NCBI RefSeq assembly: GCF_001050035.1
Contig: NZ_CVTA01000003.1
Location: 1-64,000 of the forward strand
DNA from: Mycolicibacterium komanii
GTDB lineage: Bacteria > Actinomycetota > Actinomycetes > Mycobacteriales > Mycobacteriaceae
Reading direction: 5' to 3'
DNA: 64,000 nt
Part shown: one piece after another, positions 16,874 to 24,737 of the stretch
Numbering within the stretch: the stretch's first letter is position 1
How the letters are laid out: every line of letters begins with the position of its first letter
Notes under the pieces: model-generated
Told to the model about the DNA's origin: nothing
The model's database searches: none
What the model saw: the letters and a program-made list of their open reading frames with translations, nothing else
Translations under genes and position numbers: made by a program

Positions 16874-17740
16874 TCAGGCGATGACGCCGCACAGTCGGTC
16901 GGCGGCGTCGGCGAGCGAGTCCAGATCACCATCGCCGAACGGCCGGCCCCGCGCGATCACGACGGTGTGCCCGATACCCAACTCCCCGAGTTTCCAACAC
17001 CTCTCGGCGAGTTGATCGGCGGGTTCACCGGGGTCCAGCGCGGTGGTCACGGTGCGCTCGATCTGGTCGGGCGGACGACCGATGTCGGCGCAGTGCCGGT
17101 TCAGCACGTCGAGCTGGTGGGAGATCGCGGCCCCACCGTCGGGGATGTCGAACAGGTTGCAGGCGTCGGCGTACTCGGCCACCAGGCGCAGCGTCCTGCG
17201 CGTGCCGGTTCCGCCGATCAGCACCCGCGGTGGTGTGGTCGACAGCGGGCTCGCGACGGGCCGCTCCAGTCGCAGATACCGTCCGGTGAACGGTGTTTCG
17301 TCACCTCGCCACATCTGGCGTGCCAGCTGCAGCAGTTCCCTCATGCGGTCGAAACGTTCGGCGGTGTCCGGCAGGAACAACCCCAATGCGCGCGCCTCGT
17401 CGGCGTTGTAGCCCGCGCCGAGTCCGAGCCAGGCACGTCCGCCCGAGAGGGCGTCGACGGTCGTGACGGCCTTGACCAGCAGCGCCGGGGCGCGAAACGT
17501 CGCCGCACTCACCATGGTGCCCAACCGGATTCGCGATGTCACCGCCGCCAGGTAACCGAGCGTGGTGTACGCCTCGAGCATCGGTTCCTCGACGCGGCTG
17601 AAGGGGTCGGCCTGCAGCAGGTGATCGGCCACCCACAGCGTGTCGACGGCGGTGTCGTCGAGGAATCGGGCGAGCCGGGTCAGTCGCTCACCGAGCGGTT
17701 CGTCCCACGAGTAATTCGTGACGCTGACACTGAGTTTCAT
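16874..17740 (-). CDS. Luciferase-like (LLM class) flavin/F420-dependent oxidoreductase
   Basis: A 288-aa TIM-barrel oxidoreductase. Features: VDTLWVADHLLQADPF, IRLGTMVSAATFRAPALLVKAVTTVDALSGGRAWLGLGAGYNADEARALGL and RVLIGGTGTRRTLRLVAEYADACNLF. The GGRAWLGLGAG stretch and the cofactor-binding end are typical of mycobacterial F420-dependent enzymes. The frame extends to 17905, but the ATG at 17740 overlaps the upstream membrane gene by ATGA and gives the correct strand 1 (KLSVSVTNYS). Co-transcribed with that gene and probably controlled by the adjacent MarR. The substrate is unknown. Confidence 0.88.
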   Translation of the reverse strand: MKLSVSVTNYSWDEPLGERLTRLARFLDDTAVDTLWVADHLLQADPFSRVEEPMLEAYTTLGYLAAVTSRIRLGTMVSAATFRAPALLVKAVTTVDALSGGRAWLGLGAGYNADEARALGLFLPDTAERFDRMRELLQLARQMWRGDETPFTGRYLRLERPVASPLSTTPPRVLIGGTGTRRTLRLVAEYADACNLFDIPDGGAAISHQLDVLNRHCADIGRPPDQIERTVTTALDPGEPADQLAERCWKLGELGIGHTVVIARGRPFGDGDLDSLADAADRLCGVIA

Positions 17741-18444
17741 CGCGTCGGCTCCTTTCGGGGTCGGTGCCGCGGCAGCAGCGCGCCCGCCGCGATCAGCCAG
17801 ATCAGCCCACCGATCCGCGCGACGGGCAGCAGCGGGGACAAGCCCGGCCAGATCAACACCAGCGTGGTGATCTCGGCGATGCCCGCCAGGACCAGACCCG
17901 CCCATGCGAGCGGTCGCGGCAGCAGGCCGATGATCAGGCTGGGCACCGCGATGCCGGCGATCAGCAGTCCGAGCGCCACGATGTGCGCGGGTCCACCCGT
18001 GAGGAACGTCAGGTAGTACAGCGCTCGGATCAGCGTCGCGTCGGACGTCACCTCCGGTTGCGACAGCGTCCAGGCCAGCAGCCCCGACAGCCCCAGCGCC
18101 CCGGAGGCGAGGACACCGCCCGCCAGCGCGATCGTCGCGCCGGGCGCCGTCACGCCGAGTTGCCGCAGACGGGCGCTGGCGGTGGCCGCGTAGATGCCCA
18201 GCGGCACCGCGGATGCGAACATCCCGACGGCGCAGGCCCGCACCGCCGCGTGATGGTCGGCGATGTAGTCCGAAACGCCCGTCCCCGCCCCGTAGGGCAG
18301 CGGTATCACGCCGCCGAGGGCGCCGCCCCCCGCGAGACCTGCGACGAGGAGCGCCAGCGACACACCCGCCACCACCGCCAGCGGCGGACCGCCCTGGCGC
18401 GGGCGCGCGGCTCGGGTAACTCGATCTGTCGATGAATCGTTCAT
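17737..18444 (-). CDS. Polytopic membrane protein, about 235 aa
   Basis: A hydrophobic protein with about six transmembrane stretches: AVVAGVSLALLVAGLAGG, an ACAVGMFASAVPLGIYA segment, TIALAGGVLASGALGLSG, AHIVALGLLIAGIAVPSLIIGLL, LAWAGLVLAGIAEITTLVLIW, and RIGGLIWLIAAGALL, plus a short basic tail. The ATG at 18444 has a TATCGT -10 box seven bases upstream. It overlaps the LLM oxidoreductase downstream and faces a MarR gene across 87 bases, the layout of a repressor-controlled transport or membrane gene. No family can be named with confidence. Confidence 0.8.
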   Translation of the reverse strand: MNDSSTDRVTRAARPRQGGPPLAVVAGVSLALLVAGLAGGGALGGVIPLPYGAGTGVSDYIADHHAAVRACAVGMFASAVPLGIYAATASARLRQLGVTAPGATIALAGGVLASGALGLSGLLAWTLSQPEVTSDATLIRALYYLTFLTGGPAHIVALGLLIAGIAVPSLIIGLLPRPLAWAGLVLAGIAEITTLVLIWPGLSPLLPVARIGGLIWLIAAGALLPRHRPRKEPTR

Positions 18445-18451
18445 GTCCCGA

Positions 18452-18457
18452 ACGATA
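18452..18457 (-). promoter_or_regulatory. -10 box TATCGT for membrane protein/LLM operon
   Basis: TANNNT hexamer seven bases upstream of the ATG at 18444; leaderless start. Confidence 0.6.
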
Positions 18458-18502
18458 TGACTGTCCGATGGTCGATGCAAGGATCGAACGGTTCTAATTC
18501 AT

Positions 18503-18525
18503 AATCGTTCACTAGTGATACGATT
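18503..18525. promoter_or_regulatory. Probable MarR operator overlapping the marR -10 box
   Basis: An inverted repeat: AATCGT (18503-18508), the perfect palindrome TCACTAGTGA (18509-18518), one T, then ACGATT (18520-18525). The TACGAT -10 box of the MarR gene (18519-18524) lies inside it, so binding would block that promoter and probably the divergent one 50-60 bases away. Confidence 0.7.
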
Positions 18526-18531
18526 TACGTC

Positions 18532-19020
18532 GTGCCACGCGAAGACCATGGTGACGGGGCGGCGTTCCTGCTGGCCCAGATCGGCCACCACGCCGCAACC
18601 CTGTTCGCCGAGAAGATGCGCGCGCTCGATCTGACGCCCCCGCATGCGGGGATTCTCCGCGCGATCGCCGCTACTCCGGGGCAGAGCCAGCAGGCCCTCA
18701 GCGCGCAGCTAGGACTCTTACCGAGCCGTGTCGTCGCGTTCATCGACGACCTGGAGGGCCGCGGTTACGTCGAACGCCGACGCAACCCCGACGACCGGCG
18801 CCTGTACTCGCTGTATCTGACCTCGGCCGGCGCCAAGCTGATGGGCAAGATCGGTGAACTGGCCCGCGACCACGAACGTCAGCTCACCGCGGGACTGACC
18901 GACCGGCAGCGAGACACCTTGCGCCGCTTGCTGGGTATCGTCGCCGACGAGCAGAAGCTGACGCCCCATGTGCACCCGGGCTTTCGCACCATCGGGCGCG
19001 TCGAACGCGCCCGGAGTTAA
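18532..19020 (+). CDS. MarR-family transcriptional regulator
   Basis: A 162-aa winged-helix regulator: a dimerising N-terminal helix (LLAQIGHHAATLFAEKMRALDLTPPHAGILRAIAATPGQSQQALSAQLGLLPSRVVAFIDDLEGRGYVERRRNPDDRRLYSLYLTSAGA), where the wing carries the D-x-R-x-x-x-L/Y signature. The GTG at 18532 follows a TACGAT -10 box by seven bases (leaderless), and a palindrome covers that box, implying autorepression. The probable target is the divergent membrane protein/LLM oxidoreductase pair. No cysteine sensor is visible, so a small-molecule ligand is more likely than oxidation. Confidence 0.93.
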   Translation: MPREDHGDGAAFLLAQIGHHAATLFAEKMRALDLTPPHAGILRAIAATPGQSQQALSAQLGLLPSRVVAFIDDLEGRGYVERRRNPDDRRLYSLYLTSAGAKLMGKIGELARDHERQLTAGLTDRQRDTLRRLLGIVADEQKLTPHVHPGFRTIGRVERARS

Positions 19021-19856
19021 GCCAACCGGGTGATCTCGACGACGACGTCCAGGTCGGTCGAACCCTCACCGGAGTAGATCCCCTTCAGCGGGCTGACGTC
19101 GGAGTAGTCCCTGCCCACACCCACGCTGATGTACTGCTCGTTGATCGGGGTGTCGTTGGTGGGGTCGTAGTTCCACCAGCCTCCGGTCCACGCCTGCACC
19201 CAGGCGTGGCTCTGCCCGTCGATGGTGTCGCCGATGGCGGCCTTGCGTTTGGGATGCAGATAACCCGATACGTAACGGGCGGGAATACCCATGGAGCGCA
19301 ACAGGATCAGCGTGAGGTGGGCGAAGTCCTGGCAGACGCCCTTACCCTCGCGCAGAGCGTCGACCCCCGACGAGTGCACCCCGGTCGTGCCGGAGACGTA
19401 CTTCAACTCGCTGCGCACCCAGTGCGCGGCAGCGGTGACGGCGTCGCAAGGCGCGTGGTTCTTGATGATGCGCTGGCCGACCCGGGCGATGCGCTTGCTC
19501 GCCGGCGTGTAGTGGGTGGGCGACAGGACCTCGTCGAAGCGGTCGATGACGGCCTCGGACTGCAGGTCTTCCCACGTCACCTCCTCGGCAGGCATCTGGT
19601 CGAGATCGGTTTCCACCACCGACGACGACGTCACCTCGAGTTCGGTGTGCGGTGCGTGCAGATCGAATGCCGTCACCGCGGTGCCCCAGTAGTCGACGTA
19701 GCGGTAGTTGCGCGTGGCAGGCACGGTTTCCACGCGGTTGAGGATGACGTTCTGGCGCGAGTCCGAACGCGGAGTCAGGCGCGCCTCGTTGAACGACGCC
19801 GTCACCGGCGATTTGTACGCGTAGCCGGTCGAGTGCACCACCCGCATCCGCCACAT
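19017..19856 (-). CDS. Transglutaminase-like protein (Rv2409c-type)
   Basis: A 279-aa papain-fold protein: an N-terminal beta domain (MRVVHSTGYAYKSPVTASFNEARLTPR), then the transglutaminase core with Cys in GKGVCQDFAHLTLILLRSMGIPARYVSGYL, His in GQSHAWVQAWTGG, and Asp in YDPTNDT, a complete triad. Two in-frame ATGs (19859, 19856) follow an AGGAG; the second has better spacing and is used here. It is third in an operon with the alpha-E and circularly permuted ATP-grasp genes, an arrangement widespread in bacteria and linked to peptide-bond formation and cleavage on an unknown metabolite. Confidence 0.92.
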   Translation of the reverse strand: MWRMRVVHSTGYAYKSPVTASFNEARLTPRSDSRQNVILNRVETVPATRNYRYVDYWGTAVTAFDLHAPHTELEVTSSSVVETDLDQMPAEEVTWEDLQSEAVIDRFDEVLSPTHYTPASKRIARVGQRIIKNHAPCDAVTAAAHWVRSELKYVSGTTGVHSSGVDALREGKGVCQDFAHLTLILLRSMGIPARYVSGYLHPKRKAAIGDTIDGQSHAWVQAWTGGWWNYDPTNDTPINEQYISVGVGRDYSDVSPLKGIYSGEGSTDLDVVVEITRLA

Positions 19857-19875
19857 CATTGGCTCCTGTTCATCG

Positions 19876-20847
19876 TTAGAGTTCGCCTTCTTCGATGACG
19901 AGCGCGCCGGTCTGGCCGGCGTCGTGCCACGCCACCCAGGGTGCGGAGTGAAAGTACTGCAGCGCCAACGCCTCCCCGACGTCGAAGCAGGTCTTCTGCA
20001 GGTCGGCCAGCCGCTCCTCCAGAGATTCGAGCAGCACCCCGGGACGCAGGAACTCCAGCTCGCTGCGCGCCCTGCCGAGGAGGCGCTGCGCCTCGGCGGT
20101 CGCACCGAGTCGGCTGTGCGGGCGGTTCATCAACTCGTCGAGGCTGTGCTCGGCCAGCCGCAGCGAATAGAAGATCGAGCGCGGGAAAAGCCGGTCCAGC
20201 ATCATGAATTCGACCACCCGCCCGGCGTCGAGCACCCCGCGGTAGGTCCGCAGATAGGTGTCGTGCGCACCGGCCGACCGCAGCAGCGTCACCCATGCCG
20301 GGGACGACGCGCTGTCCCCGACCCGCGACAGCAGAAGCCGCACGGTCATGTCCACGCGTTCGATCGCCCGGCCCAGCACCATGAAGCGGTAGCCGTCGTC
20401 GCGAGACAGCGTCGAGTCGGCAAGGCCGGCGAACATCGCCGCGCGGCCCTCGACGAAGGACAGGAACTCGTGCGGCCCAAGCCGTTTGGCGGCACGCTCG
20501 CGCTCGGCCAGCGCGTTGTAGGTGGTGTTGAGGCACTCCCAGATCTCGGTGGACGTGACTTCGCGTGCACCGCGGGCGTTTTCGCGGGCCGCCGAAATGG
20601 CGTCGACGATCGAGCCCTGGGTGCCCCGGCTGAACGCGACGATGTCGGTCAGCGACCACACGTCCAGCTGCGCGTCGGGCGCCTCCATGCCCAGCACCCG
20701 CAGCAGCGTCCGCGACGCCTGGTCAGGGTCGACGCTGGAGTCTTCGAGCAGTTGGTGCACGGTGACGTCGAGGATGCGCGCGGTGTCGTCGGCGCGTTCG
20801 ACGTACCGTCCGATCCAGTACAAGGATTCGGCGTTGCGGGCCAACAT
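19876..20847 (-). CDS. Alpha-E domain protein (Rv2410c-type)
   Basis: A 323-aa all-helical protein beginning MLARNAESLYWIGRYVERADDTARILDV, the signature start of the alpha-E family, with conserved glutamates and arginines in later helices (VLGRAIERVDMTVRLLLSRV; FLRPGVLLESLEERLADLQ). It always accompanies the type 2 circularly permuted ATP-grasp enzyme and often the transglutaminase, as here: the ATP-grasp gene ends 14 bases upstream and the transglutaminase gene starts about 17 bases downstream. It probably forms a complex with the ATP-grasp enzyme. The biochemical role is unknown. Confidence 0.92.
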   Translation of the reverse strand: MLARNAESLYWIGRYVERADDTARILDVTVHQLLEDSSVDPDQASRTLLRVLGMEAPDAQLDVWSLTDIVAFSRGTQGSIVDAISAARENARGAREVTSTEIWECLNTTYNALAERERAAKRLGPHEFLSFVEGRAAMFAGLADSTLSRDDGYRFMVLGRAIERVDMTVRLLLSRVGDSASSPAWVTLLRSAGAHDTYLRTYRGVLDAGRVVEFMMLDRLFPRSIFYSLRLAEHSLDELMNRPHSRLGATAEAQRLLGRARSELEFLRPGVLLESLEERLADLQKTCFDVGEALALQYFHSAPWVAWHDAGQTGALVIEEGEL

Positions 20848-20861
20848 CAGCGCACCACCCC

Positions 20862-22508
20862 TTACTGCTGCTGTTGCTGCTGGTCTTGGGTCTGCCCGTC
20901 GCCGCTCTCGGCCTTCGGCCCCCGCGCCGCCTTGGGCAGCTTGCGCACGATCTCGGCGGCCCCGAGCTCGCGGTCGGCGACCGAGGCGCGCGACGCGAGC
21001 ACCCAGGTGTCCTTCGATCCGCCGCCCTGACTGGAGTTGACCACCAGCGAGCCCTCGGGCAGGGCGACGCGGGTCAGCCCGCCGGGCAGCACCCACACGT
21101 CGTCGCCGTCGTTGACCGCGAACGGGCGGAGGTCGACGTGGCGCGGGACCAGCTGGTCCCCGATCTGGGTGGGCACCGTCGACAGCTGCATGACGGGCTG
21201 GGCGATCCAGCCGCGCGGGTCGTTACGGATCTTCTTGGCGATGGCTGCGAGCTCTTTTTCCGACGCGTCCGGCCCGAACACGATGCCGTATCCGCCCGAC
21301 CCCTCGACCGGTTTGATGACGAGTTCGTCGATGCGGTCGAGCACCTCTTCACGTTCCTCGTCGAGCCAGCAGCGGAAGGTATCGACATTGGCCAACAGCG
21401 GTTTCTCGCCGAGGTAGTACTCGATGATCGTGGGCACGTACGTGTAGACGAGTTTGTCGTCGCCGACGCCGTTGCCGACCGCGCTGGAGATGACGACGTT
21501 GCCCGCGCGCGCCGCGTTGAGCAGGCCCGCGACCCCGAGCACGGAGTCCGGCCGGAACTGCATCGGGTCGAGGAACGCGTCGTCGATGCGGCGGTAGATG
21601 ACGTCGACCTGCCGCTCCCCCTCGGTGGTGCGCATGTATACGGCGTTGTCGCGGCAGAACAGGTCGCGGCCCTCGACCAACTCGACACCCATCTGCCGGG
21701 CCAGCAGCGAATGCTCGAAGTACGCCGAGTTGTAGACGCCGGGCGTGAGGACGACGACCGTCGGGTCGGCGACGTTGTTGGCGGCGGCGTTGCGCAGCGC
21801 GCGCAGCAGGTGCGATGAGTAGTCGCCGACCGCGCGCACCCGGTGGGTGGCGAACAGGTTCGGGAACACCCGCGCCATCGTGCGGCGGTTCTCCATGACG
21901 TAGGAGACCCCCGACGGCGAGCGCAAGTTGTCCTCGAGCACACGGAAGTCGCCCTTGGCGTCGCGGATGAGGTCGATGCCCGCGACGTGGATGCGCACCC
22001 CGTTGGGTGGGACGATGCCGGCGGCCTCGCGGTGGAAGTGCTCGCAGGAGGTGATCAGCCGGCGCGGGATGACGCCGTCGCGCAGGATCTCCTGCTCGCC
22101 GTAGATGTCGTCGAGATACAGCTCGAGCGCCTTGACCCGCTGGATGATGCCGCGTTCCAGGCGCGTCCACTCCGCGGCGGAGATGACCCGGGGCACCAGG
22201 TCGAGCGGAAAGGGTCGCTCCTGGCCGGACAGCGAGAACGTGATGCCCTGATCGATGAAGGCGCGGCCGAGGGCCTCGGCACGGGCCTCGAGTTCCGAGG
22301 CGTCCGACGGGGCGAGCTCGGCGTAGATGCCCTTGTAGGGTCCGCGCACATTGCCTTGAGCGTCGAACATCTCGTCGAAGGCCTTGGCGTAGCTTCCGAG
22401 ATCGCTGTAGCCGGAGAAGACGCCGTCGTAGCGCTTGGCCTGCTTACGGGGGCTTCGCGACGGTCTCGCGGATTCGGTCGGCAGGGTTCGCAGGCTCACA
22501 GCTGCCAT
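20862..22508 (-). CDS. Circularly permuted type 2 ATP-grasp protein (Rv2411c-type)
   Basis: A 548-aa ATP-dependent carboxylate-amine ligase-like protein. It begins with YDGVFSGYSDLGSYAKAFDEMFDAQGNVRGPYKGIYAEL and has RVLEDNLRSPSGVSYVMENRRTMARVFPNLF (ATP/metal site), VYMRTTEGERQVDVIYRRIDDAFLDP, LVIKPVEGSGGYGIVFGPDAS (ATP-binding Lys and Gly loop) and a final beta segment. The last seven residues are a pure glutamine run after a charged, disordered tail. First gene of the three-gene operon. It probably makes a peptide or amide bond; neither substrate is known. Confidence 0.93.
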   Translation of the reverse strand: MAAVSLRTLPTESARPSRSPRKQAKRYDGVFSGYSDLGSYAKAFDEMFDAQGNVRGPYKGIYAELAPSDASELEARAEALGRAFIDQGITFSLSGQERPFPLDLVPRVISAAEWTRLERGIIQRVKALELYLDDIYGEQEILRDGVIPRRLITSCEHFHREAAGIVPPNGVRIHVAGIDLIRDAKGDFRVLEDNLRSPSGVSYVMENRRTMARVFPNLFATHRVRAVGDYSSHLLRALRNAAANNVADPTVVVLTPGVYNSAYFEHSLLARQMGVELVEGRDLFCRDNAVYMRTTEGERQVDVIYRRIDDAFLDPMQFRPDSVLGVAGLLNAARAGNVVISSAVGNGVGDDKLVYTYVPTIIEYYLGEKPLLANVDTFRCWLDEEREEVLDRIDELVIKPVEGSGGYGIVFGPDASEKELAAIAKKIRNDPRGWIAQPVMQLSTVPTQIGDQLVPRHVDLRPFAVNDGDDVWVLPGGLTRVALPEGSLVVNSSQGGGSKDTWVLASRASVADRELGAAEIVRKLPKAARGPKAESGDGQTQDQQQQQQ

Positions 22509-22655
22509 GCTGCAACACTTCGGACGTTTCGGCAGGCCAGAGGACTCACTTTGGGCATTTACCCACTCCGCTGGTAACCTGAACCCTCGCTGCCCGCGTG
22601 CCGGGCGCCTACAAACTTTGCGAAACCCCTACAGGATTTACGAAGGACTACACGC

Positions 22656-22916
22656 GTGGCCAACATTAAGTCGCAGGAGAAGCGCATCCGGACCAACGAG
22701 CGCCGCAGGTTGCGCAACAAGTCGGTCAAGTCGTCGCTTCACACCGCAGTGCGCGGTTTCCGCGCGGCCGTCGAGGCCGGTGACAAGGACAAGGCCCAGG
22801 AGCTGCTTGCCTCGACCAGCCGTCAGCTGGACAAGGCCGCCAGCAAGGGCGTGATCCACAAGAACCAGGCCGCCAACCGCAAGTCGGCGCTGGCCTCCGC
22901 GTTCAACAAGCTCTGA
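22656..22916 (+). CDS. rpsT: 30S ribosomal protein S20
   Basis: An 86-aa basic helical protein that binds the 5' domain of 16S rRNA early in 30S assembly. [85 protein letters not shown] is a full-length match to the family. Start is GTG at 22656 with GAAGGA upstream; a TAACCT element about 80 bases upstream may be its promoter. The last codons and stop are tandemly duplicated just downstream (22902-22937). Convergent with holA. Confidence 0.98.
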   Translation: MANIKSQEKRIRTNERRRLRNKSVKSSLHTAVRGFRAAVEAGDKDKAQELLASTSRQLDKAASKGVIHKNQAANRKSALASAFNKL

Positions 22917-22937
22917 GCCTTCAACAAGCTCTGAGCG
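22902..22937. repeat. 18-bp tandem duplication of the rpsT 3' end
   Basis: Two adjacent copies of TTCAACAAGCTCTGAGC plus one variable base (22902-22919 and 22920-22937), followed by the first five bases of a third (22938-22942). The repeat contains the final codons and stop of rpsT, so the duplication lies outside the coding sequence and leaves a second in-frame-looking stop. Confidence 0.85.
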
Positions 22938-22956
22938 TTCAACCCGCTCAGTCTGC

Positions 22957-23916
22957 TCAGTCCTCGATGAGTTCGGCGACGCGTCGCACCGTCGCCTCCA
23001 GCGCATAGTCCGCATCCGCCGCGGCGCCCTTGACGTCCGCGTTGAGCGCGGCCACCAACCGCATCGCCTCCGCGACCGAGGTGTTCGACCACCGCCGCGC
23101 CTGCTTCTGCGCCTTCTGCACCCGCCACGGCGGCATGCCCAGCTCTGAGGCCAGCCGGTAGGGGTCGCCCGACAACGGCCGCACCCGCGCGATGGTGTGC
23201 ACGGCCTCGGCCAGCGCGTCGGCCAGCACGACGTGCGGTTCGCCGCGCATCATCGCCCAGCGCAAAGCTTCGGCCGCTCCGGCCACATCGCCGACCACCG
23301 CCTTGTCGGCGACGTCGAACCCCTTCACCTCGGCTTTGCCCGAATGGTAGCGCCGCACCGCTGCGGCGTCGACCGTCCCGCCGGTGTCGGTGACCAGTTG
23401 CGAACACGCCGCCGCCAGCTCCCGGATGTCGGAGCCGATCGCGTCGAGCACGGCGGTGACCGTGTCCTCGCCGACCTTCACCTTCAGAGTCCGGAATTCG
23501 CGGCGGACGAAGTCGGCGCGCTCGGCGACCTTGGTGATACGCGCGCAGGGGTGCACCTGAGCGCCGAGCTTCTTGAGCTGATCCGCGAGCGCCTTGGCGC
23601 GTCCGCCGCCGGAGTGCACGACGACGAGCATGGTGCCCGGCGGCAGGTCCGCCGCGGCCTCGGCGATGAGTGAGACCGCGTCCTTGCCCGCCTCGGCCGC
23701 CGACTCCAGGACCACGACGCGTTCCTCGGCGAACAGCGACGGGCTCAGCAGTTCGGCCAGTTCACTGGTGCTGACCTCGCCGGCGCGCAGGCGGTCGACC
23801 GGAATGTCATGGGTGCCTGCCTGTTTGCGTGCCTCCCGCAGAACGGCCGCCACCGCGCGTTCGACCAGCAACTCCTCGTCGCCGAGGACCAGATGCAACC
23901 GCGACGCTTCGCTCAC
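22957..23916 (-). CDS. holA: DNA polymerase III delta subunit
   Basis: A 319-aa clamp-loader subunit that opens the beta clamp. [23 protein letters not shown] is the typical N-terminus, followed by [60 protein letters not shown] and the C-terminal helical collar ([25 protein letters not shown]). The GTG at 23916 overlaps (GTGA) the stop of a truncated comEC copy, preserving the native comEC-holA junction of mycobacteria. That copy is a pseudogene here, so holA must be read from a nearby promoter or through the inserted DNA. Confidence 0.94.
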   Translation of the reverse strand: MSEASRLHLVLGDEELLVERAVAAVLREARKQAGTHDIPVDRLRAGEVSTSELAELLSPSLFAEERVVVLESAAEAGKDAVSLIAEAAADLPPGTMLVVVHSGGGRAKALADQLKKLGAQVHPCARITKVAERADFVRREFRTLKVKVGEDTVTAVLDAIGSDIRELAAACSQLVTDTGGTVDAAAVRRYHSGKAEVKGFDVADKAVVGDVAGAAEALRWAMMRGEPHVVLADALAEAVHTIARVRPLSGDPYRLASELGMPPWRVQKAQKQARRWSNTSVAEAMRLVAALNADVKGAAADADYALEATVRRVAELIED

Positions 23917-24322
23917 CCCACGATCGTGTCACGGCCGGCCGACAGCCCCGACACCGTCCACGCCAGCAGGCACAGCACGGCGGCGCGATCACGACGAGAG
24001 GCTGCGGTCGCGGACACAGGCAGCGCGAATCCGACGTCGACGGCCGACTCCGGTGATCCGATCATCAACACCAGCACGCTGGCCGACAGGGCGGGGATGG
24101 CCTGCCTGTGCCGGTACGACAACACCGCCAGCAAGGTGATCGCGCCCATCACCGATGCCCGCAGCACGCTCGCCGACGGCCTGCACGACCACCACGAACG
24201 CGAGCAACGCGACGGCCACCAGGCCGATAGCGCCCGTGGCCCGATCAGTCTGCCGTCAGCAAGACTGCGCCACAGACGATCGCCACGTTCGCGCCGGAGA
24301 CCGCGGTCAGATGCGTCAGTAC
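23913..24322 (-). pseudogene. Decayed second copy of the comEC 3' region
   Basis: This stretch matches parts of the intact comEC. Reading upstream from holA, it holds the native comEC C-terminus (AAVLCLLAW followed by a tail ending in TIVG), then jumps over about 0.4 kb present in the intact gene, then matches the segments translating as MGAITLLAVLS, QAIPALSASVLVLMIGSPE and LTAVSGANVAIVCGAVLLTA. A one-base insertion near 24182 breaks the frame. Identity to the intact copy looks roughly 90%. It stops matching at about 24322. Its stop codon overlaps the holA start, so this end is probably the original 3' end of comEC, separated from the rest by inserted DNA. Confidence 0.85.
23956..23985. repeat. 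Left copy of 30-bp direct repeat (comEC 3' sequence)
   Basis: Identical to 25913-25942. It is part of the comEC coding sequence and marks where the native C-terminus was separated from the body of the gene. The intact copy and this one diverge completely on the holA side of the repeat. Confidence 0.8.
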
Positions 24323-24737
24323 ATCAACAGGGCAGGGAAGGGTTCTGAGCTGTTTGTAGACGATTTGCGAGCTGAGGTATCGGAATACTCGGTTGCCGCG
24401 GCAGCATGGCCAAATGACCGCAAGCCAGCGCATTAGCGAGGACCGGGAGGAGTCATAGATACGAGGCCGCCGACGTTCTTCATCTTGAGCCGCGGGTGAT
24501 CTTGGGCAGGCCGCCGTTGTGCTCGCGTTGTTGGCCGCAAACGCGATGGAAATGACGAGCAGAGGACCGCCATGTGGTTGCGAACGTTAGGGGCCGCGCA
24601 GACTTCGCCGCGATAGCGAGGCTTCGACAAGCTGATCGTGACAGACGGAGACGCAAGCGATGGGTTTTGAGGCTCTCGGAGGTGGAGCCTTTGGTGACCA
24701 CATAGAGGGAGCCACGGTCCAGAGATGATCGCGTGAA
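24323..24737. other. Non-coding or remnant stretch in the insertion
   Basis: About 415 bases visibly AT-richer than the surroundings. Only short overlapping frames on the minus strand (for example 24433-24630 and 24480-24701) with arginine/serine-rich translations that fit no family I recognise. It may be the decayed end of a transferred gene. No terminal inverted repeat, integrase or transposase signature was seen. Confidence 0.5.

Noticed and set aside
18478..18531. Insertion-sequence terminal repeat at the MarR palindrome
   Set aside because: The symmetry is short, sits exactly over the -10 box and has no partner repeat or transposase nearby; an operator explains it better.
22509..22655. 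Possible riboswitch or small RNA before rpsT
   Set aside because: The stretch shows only a TAACCT promoter-like box and a normal Shine-Dalgarno; I could not draw a convincing conserved fold.
23989..24433. Short frames in the comEC remnant as separate genes
   Set aside because: Their translations match ComEC segments broken by a frameshift and deletion, so they are pieces of one pseudogene.
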